Assembly: GCA_017848795.1 (NCBI GenBank) | Contig: JAFIHG010000054.1 | Coordinates: 1 to 64,000, forward strand | Direction: 5' to 3' | Source: Candidatus Nanopelagicales bacterium | GTDB taxonomy: Bacteria; Actinomycetota; Actinomycetes; S36-B12; CAIYMF01 | DNA length: 64,000 nucleotides | Shown: positions 57,415-64,000 of the stretch, one piece after another | How positions within the stretch are numbered: position 1 is the stretch's first letter | How the letters are laid out: every line of letters begins with the position of its first letter | Program-made: the position numbers and the translations under genes | The notes under the pieces: model-generated | The model's database searches: none | Told to the model about the DNA's origin: nothing | Seen by the model: only the letters and a program-made list of their open reading frames with translations

Positions 57415-58503
57415 TCAGCCGACCCGGAACTCGTGTTCCCGGTCCCAGAGCAGCAGTGTCCGGTTGCCCCGGTAGTGCTCGACGTCCGTCGAGGACAGCC
57501 GCAGGTTCTGCTGTACGACGGTGAGCCGTCCTCCGGCGTCGAGGTCCACGAGGAACCGGGTGGAGGGACCCGCGTAGACGACCTCGCCGATCGTCCCGGC
57601 GGCGGAGCGCTGTTGCGGGCCGATCGGCTCACCCTCCGCCAGCAGCCGGATCTTCTCCGGGCGCACCGCCCAGTGCCCGTCCTGACCGAGCAACGTGCGC
57701 GCCGCCTGCGGGGTCAGCAGGTTGGAGGTGCCGACGAACCCGGCGACGAACTGGGTCTGCGGGCGTTCGTACACCTCGGCAGGGCTGCCGACCTGTTCGA
57801 TCCGCCCCTTGTTGAAGACCGCGATGCGGTCGGACATGGTGAGCGCTTCCTCCTGGTCGTGCGTCACGAAGATGAACGTGATGCCGACCTGGCGTTGCAG
57901 TGCCTTGAGCTCGACCTGCATCTCCTCGCGCAGCTTGAGGTCGAGCGCGCCGAGCGGCTCGTCGAGGAGCAGCACCTTCGGCCGGTTGACCAGGGCGCGC
58001 GCCAGCGCCACCCGCTGTCGCTGGCCGCCGGAGAGCTCGGTGGGTTTGCGTGCGCCGTACCCGTCGAGCCGTACGCCGGCGAGTGCCTCGCTCGCGCGCG
58101 CCCGCCGGTCGGCCTTCCCGACGCCCTTGACCCGCAGGCCGTACTCGACGTTCTGCTGCACCGTCAGGTGCGGGAACAGGGCGTAGTCCTGGAAGACCGT
58201 GTTGACGTCGCGGTCGAACGGCGGGATCCGCGTGACGTCCGCGCCGCCGAGCCGGATCGTCCCGGAGGTCGAGATCTCGAAGCCCGCGATCATGCGCAGC
58301 ACCGTGGTCTTGCCGGAACCGGACGGTCCGAGCAGGGTCAGGAACTCGCCGTCCACCACCTCGAGGTCGACGTTGTCGACGGCCACCACCTCGGTGCCGC
58401 CGCTACCGAAGACCTTGGTCAGGCCGCGCAGCGTGACGGCGGGCGGGCGTGCGGACCTGTCGCCGTCCGCTGCCGCGGCCGTCGTCGAGGACTGGCTCGT
58501 CAT
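57415..58503 (-). CDS. ABC transporter ATP-binding protein (PotA-like)
   Basis: A 362-residue ATPase. Walker A is [16 protein letters not shown]-loop [13 protein letters not shown], signature [15 protein letters not shown], Walker [13 protein letters not shown], switch [10 protein letters not shown]. The C-terminal TOBE domain follows from about residue 265. First gene of the operon, read leftward; the binding-protein gene follows after 45 bp. Its start region lies 198 bp from family B repeat B5. Confidence 0.92.
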   Translation of the reverse strand: MTSQSSTTAAAADGDRSARPPAVTLRGLTKVFGSGGTEVVAVDNVDLEVVDGEFLTLLGPSGSGKTTVLRMIAGFEISTSGTIRLGGADVTRIPPFDRDVNTVFQDYALFPHLTVQQNVEYGLRVKGVGKADRRARASEALAGVRLDGYGARKPTELSGGQRQRVALARALVNRPKVLLLDEPLGALDLKLREEMQVELKALQRQVGITFIFVTHDQEEALTMSDRIAVFNKGRIEQVGSPAEVYERPQTQFVAGFVGTSNLLTPQAARTLLGQDGHWAVRPEKIRLLAEGEPIGPQQRSAAGTIGEVVYAGPSTRFLVDLDAGGRLTVVQQNLRLSSTDVEHYRGNRTLLLWDREHEFRVG

Positions 58504-58700
58504 GTCGCGGGCAACCTCGGCTCGGTCGGGCGTGCGGGGGTGCCGAGACTGACGATCCGAGCGCCGCGCTGCAAAGGGACGGGTCGGATCGGGCAGGTGG
58601 TCCGGTTCACCGGTACGTACAGTGCCCGCCCGCGGCGCCACCCCGCCACGACACGACCGGATCCGTTACCGACTTGTGTCGTTCCCGTACCCCACCTCCG

Positions 58701-58761
58701 CGTGTCCCTGCTCGAAACGTCGTCAACTCGGCGAGTTAGCGACGATTCGAGCAGGGACACG
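58701..58761. repeat. Family B palindromic repeat, copy B5
   Basis: 61 bp, CGTGTCCCTGCTCGAAACG to the inverse CGAGCAGGGACACG, core AACTCGGCGAGTT. It lies between divergent genes (ABC ATPase and def), just 19 bp before the def -10 hexamer, so it cannot be a terminator for either. Confidence 0.85.
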
Positions 58762-58780
58762 GGGGAGGGTGGGTGGGCGG

Positions 58781-58786
58781 TAGCGT
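58781..58786 (+). promoter_or_regulatory. -10 hexamer of def
   Basis: TAGCGT, 7 bases before GTG 58794. Confidence 0.45.
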
Positions 58787-58793
58787 CCGGGTC

Positions 58794-59333
58794 GTGAGCG
58801 GTGACGTGGCGGCGACGGGGGTGGTACGCCCGATCACGCTGTACGGGGACCCGGTGCTGGCGACACCGTGCGCCGAGGTCACCGAGTTCGGTCCCGACCT
58901 CGAACAGCTCGTCGCCGACATGTTCGAGTCGATGGCGGCGGCCGACGGGGTGGGGCTGGCGGCCAACCAGATCGGCGTGGCGCTGCGGGTGTTCGTGCTG
59001 GACTGCCCCGACGCGGACGGCGACCGGGTCGTTGCGCACGTCGTCAACCCGCGGCTGCTCCCTCACGAGGGCGAGCGGCACCTCGACGACGACGAGGAGG
59101 GCTGCCTGTCCGTACCGGGCCCGCACGCCTCCGTCGCGCGCCCCGACCACGCCGTCGTCGAAGGGGTGGACTGCCACGGCGCCCCGGTCCGGCTCGCGGC
59201 GGACGGCGGCATCCTCGCCCGCGCGCTGCAGCACGAGACCGACCACCTGGACGGGATCCTCTACATCGAGCGGCTCTCGCGCAAGGAACGCAAACGGGTG
59301 CTCGCCGAGGCCGGCTTCGGGCCCGGCAACTGA
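58794..59333 (+). CDS. def: Peptide deformylase
   Basis: A 179-residue metalloenzyme that removes the formyl group from new N-termini. Motif 1 is GVGLAANQIG, motif 2 is EEGCLSVPG (metal Cys), and motif 3 is HETDHLDG (two metal His and the catalytic Glu). ITLYGDPVL is the usual start. GTG 58794 is chosen for its leaderless -10. The two-residue change from the common QEHDHLDG does not touch the metal ligands. Confidence 0.93.
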   Translation: MSGDVAATGVVRPITLYGDPVLATPCAEVTEFGPDLEQLVADMFESMAAADGVGLAANQIGVALRVFVLDCPDADGDRVVAHVVNPRLLPHEGERHLDDDEEGCLSVPGPHASVARPDHAVVEGVDCHGAPVRLAADGGILARALQHETDHLDGILYIERLSRKERKRVLAEAGFGPGN

Positions 59334-59358
59334 CCGGACGACCCGGTCCAGGCGAACG

Positions 59359-60081
59359 ATGCACCGCGCGCTCGTCTCGCTCGCGTGCGGGCTGGTGCTG
59401 CTCGCGACCGGCTGCACGGATGCGTCCCACCCCGGCCCCGCGGACACGCACGTCCCGCGGCCGACCGGGCCGTCAGCCTCCGCGACGACGAGCACTCCGG
59501 TCCCGCGCGGGACGGCGCTGCAGGCGCTGGAACGGATCCCGGTCAAAGGCCGCGCACCCAAGACTGGGTACGCGCGCGAACGGTTCGGCACCGCCTGGTA
59601 CGACCTGGACCGCAACGGGTGCGACACCCGCAACGACGTGCTGCGCCGCGACCTGACCGAGGTGGTGATCCGCCCCGGCACGTACGACTGCGTCGTGCTC
59701 GCCGGCACGCTGCACGACCCGTACAGCGGCGCCGTCATCACCTTCGTACGCGGCGTGGACACGTCGTACGAGGTGCAGATCGACCACGTCGTCGCACTGT
59801 CCGACGCATGGCAGAAGGGTGCCCAGCAGCTTTCCGCCGAACGGCGTCGCGAGCTCGCCAACGACCCGCTGAACCTGCTCGCCGTGAGCGGAAGGCTGAA
59901 CAGCCAGAAGGGCGACGGCGACGCCGCGACCTGGCTGCCGCCCGCGAAGGCCTACCGCCCGGCGTACGTGGCACGCCAGATCGCGGTGAAGGTGCGGTAC
60001 GGCCTCTGGGTCACCGCCGCCGAGCGCGCCGCGATGGTGCGGATCCTGGCGGCGCGGCCGGGGACTCCGCTGCCGCAGTGA
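59359..60081 (+). CDS. Secreted HNH-family nuclease-like lipoprotein (DUF1524 type)
   Basis: A 240-residue exported protein. The signal MHRALVSLACGLVLLATGC has a lipobox Cys at residue 19. After a Ser/Pro/Thr-rich linker comes DLDRNGCDTRNDVLRRDLTE, QIDHVVALSDAWQKGA and NLLAVSGRLNSQKGDGDAATWLP. The Asp-His pair and the downstream Asn and Lys match the HNH/DUF1524 beta-beta-alpha metal nuclease pattern of actinobacterial secreted nucleases. It may degrade extracellular DNA; activity is inferred. 25 bp after def on the same strand. Confidence 0.8.
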   Translation: MHRALVSLACGLVLLATGCTDASHPGPADTHVPRPTGPSASATTSTPVPRGTALQALERIPVKGRAPKTGYARERFGTAWYDLDRNGCDTRNDVLRRDLTEVVIRPGTYDCVVLAGTLHDPYSGAVITFVRGVDTSYEVQIDHVVALSDAWQKGAQQLSAERRRELANDPLNLLAVSGRLNSQKGDGDAATWLPPAKAYRPAYVARQIAVKVRYGLWVTAAERAAMVRILAARPGTPLPQ

Positions 60082-60137
60082 GGCCGCGACCGGGCTGGGC
60101 GGGCGACGCCCGGCGCGGCTGCGTCGTCAGCCGCCCC

Positions 60138-60143
60138 TAGACT
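60138..60143 (+). promoter_or_regulatory. -10 hexamer of purF
   Basis: TAGACT, 6 bases before GTG 60150; purF and purM would be read from it. Confidence 0.55.
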
Positions 60144-60149
60144 GGACGC

Positions 60150-61727
60150 GTGCAGCGCGGTGACGGACGGCTGACGCACGACCTCGACCCCCACGACCTC
60201 GGCCCGCAGGACGCGTGCGGCGTCTTCGGCGTCTGGGCTCCCGGGGAGGAGGTCTCCAAGCTCGCCTACTTCGGGCTCTACGCCCTGCAGCACCGTGGGC
60301 AGGAGTCCGCCGGGATCGCGGTCAGCGACGGTGCGCACACCCTGGTCTACAAGGACATGGGTCTGGTCTCGCAGGTCTTCAACGAGGCGGCGCTGGCGAG
60401 CCTGCAGGGCCACGTGGCCGTCGGGCACACCCGCTACTCCACCACCGGCGCCAGCGTGTGGGAGAACGCCCAGCCGACGTTCCGCTCGACAGCGACCGGC
60501 CACCTCGCACTGGCGCACAACGGCAACCTGACCAACACCCTGGACCTCGCCGTGCGGGTGCGTGAGCGCGCCACGTTCAGCGGCGAGCTGCCGCTCGGCG
60601 CCCACGAGGCGCTCGCCACGAGCGACACCGAGCTCGTCACCGCGCTGCTCGCGAGCCACCCCGACACCTCCGTGGAGGCCGCCGCCCTGCAGGAGCTGCC
60701 GCTGCTGCGCGGTGCCTACTCCCTGGTCTTCATGGACGACACGACGCTGTACGCCGCGCGCGACCCGCAGGGCATCCGCCCGCTCACGCTCGGCCGGCTC
60801 GAGCGGGGCTGGGTCGTGGCGAGCGAGACCGCCGCCCTCGACATCGTCGGTGCGAGCTTCGTACGCGAGGTCGAGCCGGGCGAGCTGCTCGCCATCGACG
60901 AGCACGGCCTGCGCTCCGCGCGGTTCGCGGCGCCCGACCCCAAGGGATGCCTGTTCGAGTACGTCTACCTGGCGCGCCCGGACACCACGATCTCGGGACG
61001 CAACGTGCACGGCGTACGGGCCGAGATCGGACGTACCCTCGCCCGCGAGCACCCGGCCGACGCCGATCTGGTGATCCCGGTGCCGGAGAGCGGCACACCC
61101 GCGGCCGTGGGCTACGCCCAGCAGTCGGGGATCCCGTTCGCCCAGGGCCTGGTCAAGAACGCGTACGTGGGACGTACGTTCATCCAGCCCTCGCAGACGA
61201 TCCGTCAGCTCGGCATCCGGCTCAAGCTCAACCCGTTGCGCGACGTCATCGCGGGCAAGCGGCTGGTGGTCGTCGACGACTCGATCGTGCGTGGCAACAC
61301 CCAGCGCGCGCTGGTACGGATGCTGCGCGAGGCCGGCGCGCTCGAGATCCACGTGCGCATCTCCTCGCCGCCCGTGAAATGGCCGTGCTTCTACGGCATC
61401 GACTTCGCCACCCGTGCCGAGCTGATCGCGAACGGGCTCTCGGCCGAGGAGATCTGCCGTTCGATCGGGGCGGACTCGCTCGGCTACGTCTCGCTCGACG
61501 GGCTCGTCGCCTCGACGGGAGTGGCGAACGAGCGGCTGTGCCGCGCGTGCTTCGACGGTGTCTACCCCGTCCCCTTGCCGGAGCCGGAGCTGCTGGGCAA
61601 GCACCTGCTGGAGGGGCTCGAGCAGCGCGCCCACGACTCGCACGACGCCGACCTGCGGGTCGACGTCGACGGGCTTGCCACCCTGGTGGGGGGCGCCGGC
61701 GCCACCGACGCGCTGAACCGGCCGTGA
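60150..61727 (+). CDS. purF: Amidophosphoribosyltransferase
   Basis: A 525-residue enzyme, first committed step of purine synthesis: PRPP and glutamine give phosphoribosylamine. A 22-residue propeptide ends before the catalytic Cys in DACGVFGVW, which must be exposed by processing. The glutaminase half has LYALQHRGQESAGIA and GHTRYSTTG; the PRPP motif is VVVDDSIVRGNT. Cysteines in WPCFYGIDF and RLCRACFDG, with the earlier Cys in KGCLFEYVYLARPD, are placed as in the 4Fe-4S (B. subtilis-like) type. It overlaps purM by 4 bases. Confidence 0.97.
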   Translation: MQRGDGRLTHDLDPHDLGPQDACGVFGVWAPGEEVSKLAYFGLYALQHRGQESAGIAVSDGAHTLVYKDMGLVSQVFNEAALASLQGHVAVGHTRYSTTGASVWENAQPTFRSTATGHLALAHNGNLTNTLDLAVRVRERATFSGELPLGAHEALATSDTELVTALLASHPDTSVEAAALQELPLLRGAYSLVFMDDTTLYAARDPQGIRPLTLGRLERGWVVASETAALDIVGASFVREVEPGELLAIDEHGLRSARFAAPDPKGCLFEYVYLARPDTTISGRNVHGVRAEIGRTLAREHPADADLVIPVPESGTPAAVGYAQQSGIPFAQGLVKNAYVGRTFIQPSQTIRQLGIRLKLNPLRDVIAGKRLVVVDDSIVRGNTQRALVRMLREAGALEIHVRISSPPVKWPCFYGIDFATRAELIANGLSAEEICRSIGADSLGYVSLDGLVASTGVANERLCRACFDGVYPVPLPEPELLGKHLLEGLEQRAHDSHDADLRVDVDGLATLVGGAGATDALNRP

Positions 61728-62812
61728 GCGGCGCGACGTACGCCGCGGCCGGCGTCGATGTCGAAGCCGGCGAGCGCGCCGTCGACCTGATGCGCGCGGC
61801 GATCGCGCGCGCCACTCGGCCGGAGGTCGTCGGCGGGGTGGGCGGGTTCGCCGGGCTGTTCGACGCCTCGGCCCTCAAACGGTACGAGCGGCCGCTGCTG
61901 GCCACCTCGACCGACGGCGTGGGGACCAAGGTCGCGATCGCGCAGGCGCTGGACGTGCACGACACGATCGGCATCGACCTCGTCGCGATGGTCGTCGACG
62001 ACCTGGTCGTGTGCGGTGCCGAGCCGCTGTTCATGACCGACTACATCGCGGTCGGCCGGGTGGTGCCCGAGCGCGTCGCGGCGATCGTGCGCGGCATCGC
62101 GGCGGGGTGCGCGCAGGCCGGCTGCGCGCTTGTCGGCGGCGAGACCGCCGAGCACCCCGGCCTGCTGGACCCGGACGCGTACGACGTCGCCGGTGCGGGC
62201 ACGGGAGTGGTGGAGGCGAGCGCGCTGCTCGGCCCGGCGCGCGTACGCCCCGGTGACGTCGCGGTGGCGATGCGCGCCTCGGGCCTGCACTCCAACGGGT
62301 ACTCGCTCGCCCGGCACGTGCTGCTGGGGCAGTACCGGCTCGACGAGCAGGTCCCGGACCTGGGACGCGTGCTCGGCGAGGAGCTGCTGGAGCCGACCCG
62401 GATCTACGCCACGGACGTGCTCGACCTCGCACAGGCCCTCGGGCCCGAGCTGCACGCGGTCTCCCACATCACGGGGGGTGGCCTGGCCGCGAACCTGGCG
62501 CGGGTGCTCCCGGCCGGGATCCACCTCGTCGTCGAGCGGGCGTCCTGGCGCCCGCACCCGGTGTTCGAGCTGATCTCGGGCGCAGGCGGGGTGTCGCGGA
62601 CGGAGATGGAGCGGACGTTCAACCAGGGCGTCGGCATGGTCGCGGTGACGGCCCCGCAGGTGGCTGGCGACGTGTGCGCGCGGCTCGCCGCGCGTGGTGT
62701 CGATGCCTGGGTGGTGGGCGAGTGCCGGCAACGCGACGGCGAGGCGGGCGACGCCCCGGCCAAGGGCGGGGGCGGCGGGGCCGTCACGCTCGTCGGTGAC
62801 CACCCGCGCTGA
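61724..62812 (+). CDS. purM: Phosphoribosylformylglycinamidine cyclo-ligase (AIR synthetase)
   Basis: A 362-residue ATP-dependent enzyme closing FGAM to AIR, step five. TYAAAGVDVEAGERAVDLM, the STDGVGTKVAIA Gly-rich motif, GIDLVAMVVDDLVVCGAEPLF and LVGGETAEHPG define PurM. C-terminal FNQGVGMVAV is typical. The GTG overlaps the purF stop (GTGA). The final ~20 residues are a Gly/Asp-rich extension without family precedent that I know of. Confidence 0.97.
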   Translation: MSGATYAAAGVDVEAGERAVDLMRAAIARATRPEVVGGVGGFAGLFDASALKRYERPLLATSTDGVGTKVAIAQALDVHDTIGIDLVAMVVDDLVVCGAEPLFMTDYIAVGRVVPERVAAIVRGIAAGCAQAGCALVGGETAEHPGLLDPDAYDVAGAGTGVVEASALLGPARVRPGDVAVAMRASGLHSNGYSLARHVLLGQYRLDEQVPDLGRVLGEELLEPTRIYATDVLDLAQALGPELHAVSHITGGGLAANLARVLPAGIHLVVERASWRPHPVFELISGAGGVSRTEMERTFNQGVGMVAVTAPQVAGDVCARLAARGVDAWVVGECRQRDGEAGDAPAKGGGGGAVTLVGDHPR

Positions 62813-62886
62813 CCAGCGCCGCGCTGATCAGCCCTGCGCGGTTCACACCATGCTGGGCGGAGCGCACACCCGGGTAGGGGTGCCGG

Positions 62887-63108
62887 TCAGCGGCGGCGGG
62901 CGGGCTGCTCGGAGGTGTCGTCCTCGTCCTCGAGGTAGGCCGCGTACGGGTCCTCGTCGCGCTCCTCGTCCTGGTCCGTGTGGTCCTGGACGTCGACCGG
63001 CCGACCGGAGAGCTCGGCCTGCAACGCGCCCAGGTCGGAGTGGACGGTGCCGTACTTCAACTGCCGGGCGACCTTGGTCTGCTTGGCCTTCGCGCGACCG
63101 CGTCCCAT
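62887..63108 (-). CDS. DUF3073 family protein
   Basis: A 73-residue basic-then-acidic protein. MGRGRAKAKQTKVARQLKY is the near-invariant start of DUF3073, found downstream of purM across actinobacteria; the tail is Asp/Glu-rich (DQDEERDEDPYAAYLEDED). Function unknown; the charge layout suggests nucleic-acid or protein binding. Convergent with purM, 74 bp apart. Confidence 0.93.
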   Translation of the reverse strand: MGRGRAKAKQTKVARQLKYGTVHSDLGALQAELSGRPVDVQDHTDQDEERDEDPYAAYLEDEDDTSEQPARRR

Positions 63109-63311
63109 GGCTCGACCCCCTCGTCTGGGCCTTACTGCCCTGCATCGGGTTTGCTACAGGTTGGCGCCGCGGACCGCCAGGGGGCTGGTCGGTCCTCGCG
63201 GAATCTGAGGTCAGCCTACGTCATGGCCGCCGGTGCCAGCGCGCTGGTTCACCCGGAGCGCAACCGCGTCCCGGCCGGTGTCGCCCCTTGTAGGCGCGGC
63301 GGCGGGGCGGT

Positions 63312-64000
63312 TCACCGTGCGGTGGGCGCCGCGAAGCCGCGGAACGGCGGCCGGGTCGCGGCCGCGGCGGACACGCGCTGCGCGGCCAGCTGCTCGGCGG
63401 CCTGCCACGGCGTCGTCGCGGTCGCCGCCGCGCGCTCGAGCACCGCGGTCATCGTCTCGCCGATCCGCGCGGTGCGTGCAGCGGCGCGCTGCGGGTCGAA
63501 GCCGCTGTACTCGTCGGCAACCGCGATGACCCCACCCGCGTTGACCACGAAGTCGGGGGCGAGCAGGATCCCGCGGTCCGCGACCGCCACCGCCAGCTCG
63601 GGCTCGGTCAGCTGGTTGTTCGCCCCGCCGCAGACGACCCGGGCCGCCAACGTCGCAATGACCGGCTCGCTGAGCGTGCCGCCGAGCGCGCAAGGCGCGA
63701 GGACGTCCAGGTCCGCGGTCAGCAGCTCCTCCCTGCTGCACACCTCGGCCTCGGGCACCTGAGCGCGTACGGCCGTGAGCGCACCTTCGTCCACGTCGCT
63801 CACGAACAGCTTCGCGCCCTCGTCGCGCAGCCGTACCGCGAGCCGGGACCCGACCTTGCCTACACCCTCGATGCCGACGCGGCGTCCGGACAACGACGGC
63901 TCACCCCACACGTGGGCGGCGCAGGCGCGCATCGCCGCGTGCACCCCGAGCGCGGTCAGGACCCCGGAGTCGCCGGCACCGCCCTGCTCCGGGGAGCGGC
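63312..64000 (-). CDS. Leu/Val/Phe-type amino acid dehydrogenase, C-terminal part (5' end outside window)
   Basis: About 229 residues are visible; the gene continues past base 64000. GGAGDSGVLTALGVHAAM is the junction before the NAD domain, followed by GRRVGIEGVGKVGSRLAVRL (Rossmann motif), APCALGGTLSE, VVCGGANNQLTEPE and LAPDFVVNAGGVIAVADEY. This is the Glu/Leu/Phe/Val dehydrogenase family, nearest to the branched-chain (leucine or valine) enzymes. It oxidatively deaminates the amino acid to its keto acid. The catalytic Lys lies in the missing N-terminal part. Its 3' end is 203 bp from DUF3073; I see nothing notable in that gap. Confidence 0.88.
   Translation of the reverse strand, partial: RSPEQGGAGDSGVLTALGVHAAMRACAAHVWGEPSLSGRRVGIEGVGKVGSRLAVRLRDEGAKLFVSDVDEGALTAVRAQVPEAEVCSREELLTADLDVLAPCALGGTLSEPVIATLAARVVCGGANNQLTEPELAVAVADRGILLAPDFVVNAGGVIAVADEYSGFDPQRAAARTARIGETMTAVLERAAATATTPWQAAEQLAAQRVSAAAATRPPFRGFAAPTAR

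Overview
The window comes from a high-G+C actinobacterium (Actinomycetota). By eye it is about 70% G+C or more, starts are often GTG, and there are actinobacterial marker families: DUF3073, DUF3151, the DUF222/13E12 HNH family, the dnaK-grpE-dnaJ-hspR operon, a purL-linked sterol-carrier-like protein and SigE-family ECF sigma factors. From memory of Mycobacterium tuberculosis gene order (not checked), the left half matches the dcd / Fe-S reductase / dnaK operon / purA / DedA / TrmH / pyrE / clpB neighbourhood. The right half matches the purD-purB-purC-purSQL-purF-purM-DUF3073 neighbourhood. I cannot name the genus.

Layout. 1-800: partial DUF222 HNH gene and a tRNA-Gly(CCC) with its terminator. 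0.8-8 kb: ABM-domain protein, dcd, an MFS exporter, an OatA-like acyltransferase broken by one extra base, and a membrane Fe-S reductase. 8-17.1 kb: heat-shock block (dnaK, grpE, dnaJ, hspR), a MarR regulator with a DHA2 exporter, and clpB, which appears to start with ATT. 17-22.4 kb: class I aminotransferase (frameshifted near its end), SDR, a hydrolase-like protein, pyrE, an unknown protein, DedA and a TrmH/SpoU methyltransferase. 22.4-26 kb: a catabolic-looking cluster (cupin, GntR, SCP2, Rieske oxygenase, GlcG/HbpS-like protein) with the same palindrome in front of both transcription units. 26-30.2 kb: an AbiEi/DUF559-like gene boxed by repeats, DUF3151, purA, 78-bp tandem repeats and an acetyltransferase. 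30.4-37 kb: class III aminotransferase, purD and a ferric-iron ABC transporter with an IdeR/DtxR-type box. 37-42.5 kb: three tandem sigma factor / membrane-protein pairs. 42.6-52.7 kb: purB, an acetyltransferase, a flavoprotein reductase, purC, folE, a Cys-rich regulator, galE and purSQL. 52.7-58.8 kb: sterol-carrier-like protein, a second repeat-boxed AbiEi/DUF559-like gene and a polyamine-type ABC transporter. 58.8-64 kb: def, an HNH lipoprotein, purF, purM, DUF3073 and a partial Leu/Val-type dehydrogenase.

How it fits together. Most of the window is housekeeping. Eight purine steps or subunits (PurF, D, S, Q, L, M, C, B) plus PurA lie in separate small transcription units. Many units have a TANNNT -10 hexamer only 6-8 bases before the start codon, which suggests leaderless mRNAs.

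The most unusual signal is three families of intergenic inverted repeats. Family A has four copies (ends GTCACTG/CAGTGAC). Family B has five copies (core TGTCCCTGCTCGAA). Family C has two arm pairs (TGATCAGGAGAACG). Two paralogous genes with an AbiEi-like N-terminus and a DUF559/Vsr-like C-terminus are each bracketed by one family: A around the gene at 26.1-27.2 kb, B around the gene at 53.1-54.2 kb. Family B copies also supply the C-terminal codons and stop of two proteins. This repeat plus nuclease-like-gene arrangement is the best candidate here for an undescribed system; its function is not shown by the sequence.
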